A stretch of 10,232 nucleotides of DNA from Rhodothermales bacterium. Its GTDB lineage: Bacteria; Bacteroidota; Rhodothermia; Rhodothermales; UBA10348. Every line of letters starts with the position of its first letter. Within the stretch, counting starts at the first letter, position 1. The position numbers were made by a program, and so were the translations under genes. The notes beneath the pieces were generated by a model. It did not search any database and was not told where the DNA came from. It was given only the letters and a program-made list of their open reading frames with translations. The stretch lies in assembly GCA_030833605.1 (NCBI GenBank), contig JAURGV010000072.1, positions 1-10,232 on the forward strand, written 5' to 3'. Shown here piece after piece: positions 1 through 6,349 of the stretch.

Positions 1-792
1 GGCCTGAAACTGAGGCGAAATTACGGCAAGTCTGCCGCCTTAGCACTCGGATTTAAGCGTGCCGATGGCAAATACGTGATCACCATGGACGCCGATCTTC
101 AGGATGATCCGGCTGAAATTCCAGGTTTGATTGCGCTTTTGGAGTCCGGATACGATCTGGTTAGTGGCTGGAAACGCGAACGCCACGACCCGCTTTCGAA
201 GCGCATCCCCAGTAAGTTTTTCAATTTTGTGACGCGAAGAATCACGAAAATTGAGCTTCATGATTTCAACTGTGGGTTGAAAGCGTATCGGAATGAGGTG
301 GTAAAAAGTGTTCGCTTGTATGGTGAACTGCATCGCTACATTCCACTGCTGGCGGCAAGGCAGGGATACACCCGTATCACCGAAAAAGTTGTTCAGCATC
401 ACGCTCGTAAATTTGGATCGACCAAGTTTGGCCTAGAGCGGTACCTGAGGGGATTCTTAGACCTCCTGTCCGTCTCGTTTTTGACCCGTTTTGCCAGCCG
501 CCCTATGCACTTTTTTGGGTCGTTGGGTACACTGGCCTTTTTTGGCGGGTTTGTAATTAGCCTTTGGATTTCGATCGACAAAATGGTGTACGGTCACCCC
601 ATTGGCGATCGACCGCTGTTGTTACTCGGTGTGATGCTCATTTTGGTTGGGATACAGATGTTTAGCGTGGGATTAATTGGCCAAATGATTGTTGTGCCTA
701 GAATGGAGCGATTGGATACCATACAAATCGAAGCGACATACGCGCCGTCTCCTCGCATGCGGACCCCTTCGGCTGCACCTCAAAAACCGTGA
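1..792 (+). CDS. Family 2 glycosyltransferase, polyisoprenyl-phosphate type (5' partial)
   Basis: The reading frame is open from base 1, so the true start lies upstream; the GTG at 76 falls inside a conserved block and is not the start. The visible 263 residues begin with an LRRNYGKSAAL block, followed by the metal and nucleotide-binding DADLQDD (about residues 30-36), an HDFNCGLKAYR block (about 87-97) and a HHARKFGSTKFGLERY block. Two membrane segments follow near residues 168-192 and 204-228, then a short cytoplasmic tail. This layout is that of the DPM1/GtrB/ArnC-like GT2 group, which transfers a sugar from a nucleotide sugar to undecaprenyl phosphate at the inner face of the membrane. 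The donor sugar cannot be read from the sequence. The stop overlaps the next gene's GTG by four bases (GTGA), implying translational coupling within a glycan operon. The family call is secure; the exact substrate is unknown. Confidence 0.93.
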   Translation, partial: GLKLRRNYGKSAALALGFKRADGKYVITMDADLQDDPAEIPGLIALLESGYDLVSGWKRERHDPLSKRIPSKFFNFVTRRITKIELHDFNCGLKAYRNEVVKSVRLYGELHRYIPLLAARQGYTRITEKVVQHHARKFGSTKFGLERYLRGFLDLLSVSFLTRFASRPMHFFGSLGTLAFFGGFVISLWISIDKMVYGHPIGDRPLLLLGVMLILVGIQMFSVGLIGQMIVVPRMERLDTIQIEATYAPSPRMRTPSAAPQKP

Positions 793-1922
793 ACCAGTTT
801 TCAAAAGGACGAAGAGTGGGCCTTGTGGCTCCCTATCCTCCTTTTCGAGGCGGGATTGCTCATTTTAGCGCCCGGTTTCATTCTTCTCTCCAACAGGTTG
901 GCGTGCAAGTAGTTGGCGTTTCGTTTTCTAGGCAGTACCCCCAATGGCTCTTCCCCGGCACCAGTCAGTATGCCGATCACGCCATTGAATCCTTCAATGC
1001 CCCGCCCATGGTCGACTCGATTAATCCGTTTAGTTGGAAAAAAGCGGCTAACTACCTGATTTCAGAAGGTGTGGATGAAGTGGCTTTCATGATTTGGATG
1101 CCTTTTTTTGCTCCAGCTTATCTAAGAATGGTTCGCATTCTGAAGAAGCGCGGCATTAAAATTACCGCCATTGTACACAATGCCTTTCCTCACAAAAAAC
1201 AGCCTTTTGGTCGGGTGCTGACCCAAACCCTGTTGAACCAATGTGATCGAATTATCGCCCTTTCGGAAAACGTCCGGCAAGACATTCAGCAGTTGGATGT
1301 CCCCCAAAGCCATGCTGTTGAAGTGCTACCCCATCCCGTATACAATCAGTTTGGCGATCGGATCGATAAAGGGGAAGCGCGCAGGCAGCTGAAATTGGAT
1401 GAAAAGGGCCCCCTTATTCTGTTTTTTGGGCTGGTTCGCTCCTACAAAGGACTCGACGTGTTGCTTCAGGCATTAGCAGAAACCGATCACTCAATTCGAT
1501 TACTCATTGCTGGGGAGTGGTATGACGACCAAGACCTCTTGAAAAAGTTGATGAGCGATCCGCGCATTGCAGACCGAATTGTCAGTCATAATGCGTATAT
1601 AGCCGATGATCAGGTCAAGGTATATTTCTCAGCGGCCGATGTTTTGGTACAGCCTTATCGAAGCGCAACCCAAAGCGGAGTCGTTCAAATGGCGCTTCAT
1701 TTTAACGTGCCTTCCATTGTGACCAGCGTGGGTGGATTGCCTGAAATGGTTCAACATGGCGTAAGCGGATTGGTGGTGCCACCGGAAAATCCTGCGCCGT
1801 TGGCTATGGCTATAAACACGTTTTTTGAGGGGGATACAGCCACGAAAATGGCTCAGGCCACGGAAAAAATGAAGGCTGAATGGTCGTGGGAGCACTTTGT
1901 ACAACGGTTCATAAACGCATAG
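789..1922 (+). CDS. GT-B glycosyltransferase, GT4-like
   Basis: A 377-residue protein starting at GTG 789, inside the stop of the preceding gene; this start places the first beta strand (VGLVAPYPPFRGGIAHF, residues 10-26) at the usual N-terminal position. The glycine-rich GGI loop begins the acceptor domain. The donor domain begins near residue 208 with LFFGLVRSYKGLDVLLQA (211-228), then AADVLVQPYRSATQSGVVQMAL (282-303) and VGGLPEMVQHGVSGLVVPPENP (314-335). These are hallmarks of retaining GT-B enzymes of family GT4. The usual E-x7-E pair is replaced: Q300 sits where the second glutamate normally lies, a variant I recall from other GT4 subgroups. The protein is likely cytosolic or membrane-associated and probably adds a sugar to a glycan, perhaps one begun by the neighbouring GT2 enzyme. 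Donor and acceptor are unknown. No signal peptide is visible. Confidence 0.93.
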   Translation: MNQFSKGRRVGLVAPYPPFRGGIAHFSARFHSSLQQVGVQVVGVSFSRQYPQWLFPGTSQYADHAIESFNAPPMVDSINPFSWKKAANYLISEGVDEVAFMIWMPFFAPAYLRMVRILKKRGIKITAIVHNAFPHKKQPFGRVLTQTLLNQCDRIIALSENVRQDIQQLDVPQSHAVEVLPHPVYNQFGDRIDKGEARRQLKLDEKGPLILFFGLVRSYKGLDVLLQALAETDHSIRLLIAGEWYDDQDLLKKLMSDPRIADRIVSHNAYIADDQVKVYFSAADVLVQPYRSATQSGVVQMALHFNVPSIVTSVGGLPEMVQHGVSGLVVPPENPAPLAMAINTFFEGDTATKMAQATEKMKAEWSWEHFVQRFINA

Positions 1923-1927
1923 CGAAA

Positions 1928-2740
1928 ATGGATTACGATCCAGTAAAAGATAAATTTGGCGGAATGGTAGAAGGGCGCTATTGGCCTACGCGTCTGTTTT
2001 TTGCCCTATTGCACCTGTTTTTTCTGCGCGCGTGGTATGTTCGAAAGGCTATTTCTTCCGTTCTAAAAGGAAAGCAAGGGTCCATTCGCGTCCTAGACGC
2101 AGGTACCGGATTTGGACAGTACGCCTACTGGACCGCAAAGCGATTTACAAAAGTTCGTGTCCACGCGGTAGACATCAAGCCAGATTACCTCGAGAGAGCG
2201 AAAACGTTTACCCAACAGGCCGGTCTCGATACGCGCATTACCTATTCGGTTGACGATTTGACGCGGTTACAGGCCAGCGGTCCGTACGACCTGGTTCTTT
2301 CGGTAGACGTCATGGAGCACATCGAAGAAGACGAAAAAGTGTTTGCCAATTTTTTCCGAGTCCTACGAAAAGGTGGTTCGGTTATTATCAACACGCCGTC
2401 CGATCAAGGCGGATCGGATGTTACGGAAGAAGGAGGGGAGAGCTTCATTGGTGAACATGTCCGAGATGGATACGCTGCCGAGGACCTGACAACGAAGCTG
2501 GAACGGGCTGGATTTGTGATCGACGAGGTGTCCTTCGCTTACGGTCGTTGGGGCAGTTTGGCTTGGCGAATTTCCATTAAATGGCCCATGCAAATGCTGA
2601 ATAAGAGCTTTTTCTTCGTGGTTTTGCTGCCATTTTTCTATGTTCTTGCCCTTCCGCTCGCCTTCGTGTTCAACACCCTGGACCTTTCATCAAAAAACAA
2701 TACGGGAACAGGGCTTACCGTGGTGGCACATCGTCCTTAA
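1928..2740 (+). CDS. Class I SAM-dependent methyltransferase with C-terminal membrane segment
   Basis: A 270-residue protein. I chose ATG 1928, which lies five bases after the preceding stop; an in-frame ATG at 1880 would add 16 residues encoded within the preceding gene and is less likely. The Rossmann motif I is VLDAGTGFG (residues 55-63), the acidic end of strand 2 is at VDIKPDYLERA (81-91), and DVMEHIEEDEKVF (127-139) and LRKGGSVIINTP (146-157) match motifs of the Methyltransf_11/UbiE-like fold. Residues 20-45 are hydrophobic and basic, and about 226-250 form a hydrophobic stretch (KSFFFVVLLPFFYVLALPLAFVF), so the enzyme probably sits on the membrane. Position after two glycosyltransferases suggests that it methylates a sugar or lipid-linked glycan. 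That substrate is inferred from context only; a quinone or lipid substrate cannot be excluded. Confidence 0.88.
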   Translation: MDYDPVKDKFGGMVEGRYWPTRLFFALLHLFFLRAWYVRKAISSVLKGKQGSIRVLDAGTGFGQYAYWTAKRFTKVRVHAVDIKPDYLERAKTFTQQAGLDTRITYSVDDLTRLQASGPYDLVLSVDVMEHIEEDEKVFANFFRVLRKGGSVIINTPSDQGGSDVTEEGGESFIGEHVRDGYAAEDLTTKLERAGFVIDEVSFAYGRWGSLAWRISIKWPMQMLNKSFFFVVLLPFFYVLALPLAFVFNTLDLSSKNNTGTGLTVVAHRP

Positions 2741-2790
2741 ACATCGTATTTTGGTCGGGCACCTCTTTCGATCCCATCCATCGAATCGGG

Positions 2791-2810
2791 CTGCCACACC
2801 CGAGTGGCAG
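2791..2810 (+). promoter_or_regulatory. Hairpin in the pyrG leader, possible attenuator or terminator
   Basis: The gap between the methyltransferase and pyrG (2741-2861) contains CTGCCAC (2791-2797), a six-base loop ACCCGA, and GTGGCAG (2804-2810): a perfect 7-bp stem extendable by two G-U pairs. No run of T follows, so a classical terminator is doubtful. An alternative fold is possible in which CCGAG (2800-2804) pairs with CTCGG (2832-2836) and GGCAG (2806-2810) pairs with CTGCT (2818-2822). The two folds exclude each other. The structure is visible in the sequence; any regulatory role is inference. Confidence 0.4.
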
Positions 2811-2861
2811 TTGCTAGCTGCTCAGGACCTCCTCGGCTCACCCCACTAACCCACGGGACCT

Positions 2862-4559
2862 GTGCAAACGAAGTATATATTTGTAACCGGCGGAGTGACT
2901 TCCTCGCTCGGAAAAGGTATCATTTGTGCCTCTTTAGGCCGATTATTAGAAAATCGAGGCCTACGCGTCACGATCCAGAAATTCGATCCATACATCAATG
3001 TGGATCCCGGCACCATGAATCCGTATGAGCACGGAGAGGTCTATGTGACCGACGACGGAGCCGAAACCGACCTTGACCTGGGCCATTACGAGCGGTTTTT
3101 AGGGGTCCCAACCAGTCAAGCCAATAACGTCACCACGGGAAGGGTGTACCTCGAGGTGATCAATAAAGAGCGTAGTGGTGCTTATTTAGGCAAAACGGTT
3201 CAGGTGGTCCCTCACATTATCGACGAGATAAAGCACTGGATGCTGAAGCTCGGCGAAACGGGCGACTACGATGTAATTATCACGGAGATTGGTGGAACAG
3301 CTGGAGACATCGAAGGACAGCCGTATTTGGAGGCCATTCGACAACTTCGGTATGAGCTAGGCATTCGCAACACGCTCAATATCCACCTTACGCTGGTCCC
3401 TTATTTGGAAGCGGCCGGGGAATTAAAGTCGAAACCCACGCAGCACTCGGTTAAAACCCTTTTAGGATTTGGTTTGCAACCGGACATTCTGGTTTGTCGC
3501 ATGGACCGACCTCTTCCGGAAGATGTGAAACGTAAACTTGCGTTGTTTTGCAACGTGGAGCCTCGCGCGGTTATTGCATCACTCGATGCGGAGTCCATTT
3601 ACGAAGTCCCGTTGCTCATGAAAGAGCAGGGTCTGGACACCATCGTGGTAGAGCGGTTGCGTATGGAGGAAGACTTCGGCGCGAAACTGCTGGCTACCCC
3701 CGATATGGATGGTTGGGTTCGGTTCTTGCGCCAACTCAAAGAACCCGCAGGCACGGTCCGCATTGCCTTGGTGGGTAAATATGTGGAACACCAAGATGCG
3801 TACAAGTCGATCAGTGAGAGTTTCATTTTGGCCGGGGCCATGAACGGAGTAGAGGTACAACTCGATCAGATTCTATCGGAAAATATCACCCAGAAAAACG
3901 TCAAAAAACTACTTGGTGATGCTGCCGGCATTTTGGTGGCACCAGGATTTGGCGGTCGTGGGATAGAAGGAAAAATTGAAGCGATTCGCTACGCTCGTGA
4001 GAACGATATTCCGTTCTTTGGGATCTGTTTGGGAATGCAATGTGCCGTTATTGAATTTGCTCGAAATGCGTGTGGATGGGATACGGCCCATTCGACAGAG
4101 TTTGATGCCGATACCGCGTACCCCGTGATTGACCTCATGGAAGAGCAGAAAAAAATCTCCGCCAAGGGCGGGACCATGCGACTTGGCGCGTACACCTGTG
4201 AGCTTCAAGAAGGCTCCAAAGCCCATGCCATTTACGGTAGAAAAACGGTCAAAGAGCGCCATCGCCACCGGTATGAACTGAATAACAATCTCCGGTACAA
4301 ACTGGCCGAACAAGGGATGGCTTTCACGGGAGTTAATCCTAAACGGGATTTGGTTGAGATTATTGAACTCCCCAATTTGCGCCATTTTATTGGGGTGCAA
4401 TTCCACCCTGAGTACAAAAGCAGCGTAGGTAATCCACACCCGTTGTTCAACTCGTTTGTACGAGCTTGTGTCGCTTACGCGACCGAAACGGACAGCATGC
4501 AGGAACCGAAAGGTCCAAACCGTAAAAAAAGCAGACACCTAGCTTCTGCCAAAATGTAA
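2862..4559 (+). CDS. pyrG: CTP synthase
   Basis: CTP synthase makes CTP from UTP, ATP and glutamine-derived ammonia, the last step of de novo pyrimidine nucleotide synthesis, in the cytosol. The 565-residue product has the N-terminal synthetase domain (about 1-270) with VTGGVTSSLGKGI (8-20), KFDPYINVDPGTMNPYEHGEV (40-60), DDGAETDLDLGHYERF (64-79) including D72, and TEIGGTAGDIE (141-151). The class I glutamine amidotransferase domain (about 300-540) carries the nucleophile C389 in GICLGMQ and the catalytic H515 and E517 in GVQFHPE. All key residues are present. The GTG start is fixed by the conserved TKYIFVTGG N-terminus. No clear Shine-Dalgarno sequence precedes it. The protein is slightly longer than the roughly 540-550 residues usual in the family, because of a basic C-terminal tail (about 548-565). 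It stands apart from the genes on either side, with gaps of 121 and 327 bases. Confidence 0.99.
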   Translation: MQTKYIFVTGGVTSSLGKGIICASLGRLLENRGLRVTIQKFDPYINVDPGTMNPYEHGEVYVTDDGAETDLDLGHYERFLGVPTSQANNVTTGRVYLEVINKERSGAYLGKTVQVVPHIIDEIKHWMLKLGETGDYDVIITEIGGTAGDIEGQPYLEAIRQLRYELGIRNTLNIHLTLVPYLEAAGELKSKPTQHSVKTLLGFGLQPDILVCRMDRPLPEDVKRKLALFCNVEPRAVIASLDAESIYEVPLLMKEQGLDTIVVERLRMEEDFGAKLLATPDMDGWVRFLRQLKEPAGTVRIALVGKYVEHQDAYKSISESFILAGAMNGVEVQLDQILSENITQKNVKKLLGDAAGILVAPGFGGRGIEGKIEAIRYARENDIPFFGICLGMQCAVIEFARNACGWDTAHSTEFDADTAYPVIDLMEEQKKISAKGGTMRLGAYTCELQEGSKAHAIYGRKTVKERHRHRYELNNNLRYKLAEQGMAFTGVNPKRDLVEIIELPNLRHFIGVQFHPEYKSSVGNPHPLFNSFVRACVAYATETDSMQEPKGPNRKKSRHLASAKM

Positions 4560-4609
4560 ATCGGGACGCCGGTTTTTCCCTGTTGTGCCCCACATTTCCC
4601 CCTCATGTT

Positions 4610-4642
4610 ACCCTTCGGCCTGAGCACAGGCAGAAGAAGGGT
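4610..4642 (+). terminator. Possible Rho-independent terminator of pyrG
   Basis: ACCCTTC (4610-4616) pairs with GAAGGGT (4636-4642), and inside it GCCTG (4618-4622) pairs with CAGGC (4627-4631) around an AGCA tetraloop, leaving a one-base and a four-base bulge. Only a short T stretch (TTTCAT) follows, so termination efficiency is uncertain. It lies about 50 bases after the pyrG stop, the expected place for a terminator. Confidence 0.5.
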
Positions 4643-4656
4643 TTCATACGTCTCAG

Positions 4657-4665
4657 TTATCCACA
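4657..4665 (+). promoter_or_regulatory. DnaA-box-like 9-mer
   Basis: TTATCCACA matches the classical high-affinity DnaA box (TTATNCACA). It is followed without a gap by CTTTCCACA (4666-4674), which departs from the looser consensus TTWTNCACA only at its first base. A single perfect match in 10 kb is not statistically remarkable, and it overlaps the inverted G-rich repeat region, so it may instead belong to that array. Confidence 0.3.
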
Positions 4666-4696
4666 CTTTCCACAATTTCTCCCCACAGGCCCCCAC
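4661..4696 (-). promoter_or_regulatory. Inverted GTGGGG repeat pair, possible second MraZ site
   Basis: Read on the minus strand, GTGGGG occurs at 4696-4691 and 4686-4681, exactly 10 bp apart; a degenerate GTGTGG at 4666-4661 is in the same 10-bp phase, with the unit between them not matching. The period and core are the same as in the promoter-proximal repeats at 4791-4806, but the orientation is opposite. MraZ is known to bind short direct repeats at 10-bp spacing. Assigning this array to MraZ is inference from motif identity. Confidence 0.5.
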
Positions 4697-4753
4697 TGTG
4701 GCAAAAATAACCATTTTCACGGTTTCTAAGCAGGTTTAAGTCGCTAAAAATGC

Positions 4754-4781
4754 TTGACTTTCGCCTGTAAAAACGTACATT
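4754..4781 (+). promoter_or_regulatory. Putative sigma70-type promoter of the mraZ cluster
   Basis: TTGACT (4754-4759) and TACATT (4776-4781) are separated by 16 bp, resembling a -35/-10 pair. Transcription would begin around 4788-4792, at the first GTGGGG repeat, leaving a leader of about 95 bases before mraZ. It does not match the TAnnTTTG -7 element typical of many Bacteroidota promoters, so the sigma assignment is tentative. Its position directly before MraZ-type operators supports it. Confidence 0.6.
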
Positions 4782-4790
4782 ACAGAGAAT

Positions 4791-4810
4791 GTGGGGAAAA
4801 GTGGGGAGAT
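4791..4810 (+). promoter_or_regulatory. MraZ-type operator: two direct GTGGGG repeats
   Basis: GTGGGGAAAA (4791-4800) is followed directly by GTGGGGAGAT (4801-4810), giving two GTGGGG cores 10 bp apart on the coding strand. MraZ operators in other bacteria are direct repeats of TGGG-type or AAAGTG-type cores at the same spacing upstream of mraZ; the second copy here reads AAAAGTGGGG and fits both descriptions. The repeats sit just after the predicted -10 element, where bound MraZ would block transcription, implying negative autoregulation of the cluster. Confidence 0.75.
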
Positions 4811-4886
4811 CGCCCATGAATAGATCTCTTTTCTGACCCCAAGTTTTGCGGCCCAACCCGTAGTTGCTCACCCCCAATCCACCGTC

Positions 4887-5330
4887 ATGGCACGTTTCAA
4901 AGGACAGGCTGAATATTCCGTCGATGCAAAAGGACGGACTGCCATTCCGGCAAAAATGCGTTCTGCATTAAGCCCGGATGCCCAAAATACGTTTACCCTG
5001 ACCAAAGGATTTGAGCCGTGCATCTACGCCTATCCGCAAGACCAATGGAAAATTAAGGAAGAAGAATACGGAAGTTTAAACACCAATAGTCGCGATGCCA
5101 GACACCTGGTTCGAATGATTTTGATGTGGGCCGAGGAGGTTTCTCTCGATGGCCAGGGCCGTATTTCCCTTCCTAAATCGCTTTCCGAATACGCATCGAT
5201 TGGTGACAAAGTGCTCATAATAGGCGCGATGGACCGAATTGAATTGTGGGATCCGGAGCAATTTGCAAACTACTTACAGGACCATAAAGAAGACCAAGAA
5301 ACATTAGTTGAACGGGTAATGGGCTCCTGA
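4887..5330 (+). CDS. mraZ: Transcriptional regulator MraZ
   Basis: MraZ is a DNA-binding protein of the AbrB/SpoVT superfamily that represses its own promoter and so the division and cell wall cluster. The 147-residue protein has the normal family length and two tandem swapped-hairpin domains, each with the D-x3-R signature: DAKGR (13-17) followed by TAIPAKMR, and DGQGR (88-92) followed by ISLPKSL. The N-terminus MARFKGQAEYSVDAKGR is typical, fixing ATG 4887. No Shine-Dalgarno sequence is visible upstream. It is the first gene of the cluster and lies downstream of matching G-rich repeats, which supports autoregulation. Family members form ring-shaped oligomers that contact several repeats at once. 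rsmH begins seven bases after its stop. Confidence 0.98.
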   Translation: MARFKGQAEYSVDAKGRTAIPAKMRSALSPDAQNTFTLTKGFEPCIYAYPQDQWKIKEEEYGSLNTNSRDARHLVRMILMWAEEVSLDGQGRISLPKSLSEYASIGDKVLIIGAMDRIELWDPEQFANYLQDHKEDQETLVERVMGS

Positions 5331-5337
5331 CCAAACT

Positions 5338-6327
5338 GTGAATCCAAACGGAGATTTGAATGCGCGTGATAAAACGGAGCAGCGATTGAAATACGCTTCG
5401 GGCTATCACGCGCCTGTTCTTTGTAATACTGTTATTCAAGGACTCGTAACGAATCCAAACGGCGTTTACGTTGACGGTACGTTAGGCGGGGGCGGCCACA
5501 CAGCCGCCATGCTTGATGTTCTTTCTTCAACGGGGCGTGTGATTGCCATCGACCAGGACGATGAAGCCATTCGGGAAGCCAGTTTACGGCTACCAGAAGC
5601 GATTTCTTCCGGACGATTGCAGATCGTTAAGGGAAATTTTGCCCATATGTCGACGTTGCTCGCAGGCATTGATCTGGACCAGGTGGATGGAATTCTGCTA
5701 GATCTTGGGGTTTCTTCCCACCAATTGGACGCTGCTGAACGAGGGTTCAGCCATCGCATGAAGGGGCCTCTTGACATGCGAATGGATCAAACGCAATCGT
5801 TGGACGCGGATCAAGTCGTTAATGCCTGGGATGAAGCCGACCTTCGAAGCATCTTTTTCAGATTTGGGGAAGAGCCGAAATCAAGTCGGATTTCTCGTGC
5901 CATTGTCGCTGCACGGCCCATCGCCTCCACCGAAAAGCTGGCTGATATTGTCAGGATGTCGGCTCCTCGGAATGCCGAAGCCAAAACCTTGGCCCGAATA
6001 TTCCAGGCCCTACGCATCGCTGTTAATGAGGAGTTGCAGGTGTTGGACCAAGCCCTAGAAGCTAGCGTCGACTTACTGACTCCGGGAGGACGGCTTGCGG
6101 TGATTAGCTACCACTCATTGGAAGATCGCCGAGCAAAACGATTTTTACGGAGTGGGAATTTAGATGGAAAGCTTGAAAAAGATTTCTATGGGAATGTGAT
6201 AACGCCGTGGAAGGAAATTAACCGTAAACCCATTTCGGCCGACGAAGCGGAGATCGCACAAAACCCACGAAGTAGAAGTGCTCGATTACGGATTGCAGAG
6301 CGATTGAATAACGAAAAGACCAATTAA
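5338..6327 (+). CDS. rsmH: 16S rRNA (cytosine(1402)-N(4))-methyltransferase RsmH
   Basis: RsmH (MraW) uses SAM to methylate N4 of C1402 in the decoding centre of 16S rRNA. The 329-residue product contains the family N-terminal YHAPVL (23-28), the SAM-binding YVDGTLGGGGHT (44-55), VIAIDQDDEAI (68-78), the signature GILLDLGVSSHQLDAAERGF (118-137) with the following GPLDMRMD (143-150), and the C-terminal PGGRLAVISYHSLEDRRAKRF (249-269). The start taken is GTG 5338, seven bases after mraZ; it gives about 22 residues before the conserved YHAPVL, somewhat long for the family. In-frame TTG codons at 5356 and at L17 are alternatives. Its place directly after mraZ is the near-universal arrangement in this cluster. 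Assignment is secure; the exact N-terminus is not. Confidence 0.98.
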   Translation: MNPNGDLNARDKTEQRLKYASGYHAPVLCNTVIQGLVTNPNGVYVDGTLGGGGHTAAMLDVLSSTGRVIAIDQDDEAIREASLRLPEAISSGRLQIVKGNFAHMSTLLAGIDLDQVDGILLDLGVSSHQLDAAERGFSHRMKGPLDMRMDQTQSLDADQVVNAWDEADLRSIFFRFGEEPKSSRISRAIVAARPIASTEKLADIVRMSAPRNAEAKTLARIFQALRIAVNEELQVLDQALEASVDLLTPGGRLAVISYHSLEDRRAKRFLRSGNLDGKLEKDFYGNVITPWKEINRKPISADEAEIAQNPRSRSARLRIAERLNNEKTN

Positions 6328-6349
6328 AAAGGAAAAGACATCGATTTAG

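Larger units (their letters stand above)
4560..4886. other. Non-coding region between pyrG and mraZ
   Basis: This 327-base stretch has no credible gene. From left to right it holds: a lone inverted GTGGGG (CCCCAC at 4588-4593), a hairpin possibly ending pyrG transcription (4610-4642), a TTATCCACA 9-mer (4657-4665), two inverted GTGGGG copies 10 bp apart (4681-4696), an AT-rich spacer, a sigma70-like promoter (4754-4781), two direct GTGGGG copies (4791-4806), and a leader of about 90 bases with a small hairpin and a six-codon open frame. The gap is long compared with the other spacings here and dense in repeated motifs, consistent with the main control region of the downstream cluster. Confidence 0.8.

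Noticed and set aside
76..792. GTG at 76 as the start of the first glycosyltransferase
   Set aside because: The frame is open to base 1 and the upstream residues (LRRNYGKSAALALGF) belong to the conserved GT2 fold, so the gene begins before the window.
1880..1927. ATG at 1880 as the methyltransferase start
   Set aside because: It would add 16 residues read out of frame through the preceding gene; ATG 1928, five bases after that gene's stop, gives a compact N-terminus.
3909..4538. 209-codon open frame on the minus strand
   Set aside because: It lies wholly inside pyrG on the opposite strand, has no recognisable motif, and pyrG is unmistakable over the same bases.
4475..4877. Minus-strand open frames in the pyrG-mraZ gap
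   Set aside because: The predicted products have no recognisable domain, one overlaps the end of pyrG, and the region is better explained by promoter and repeat elements.
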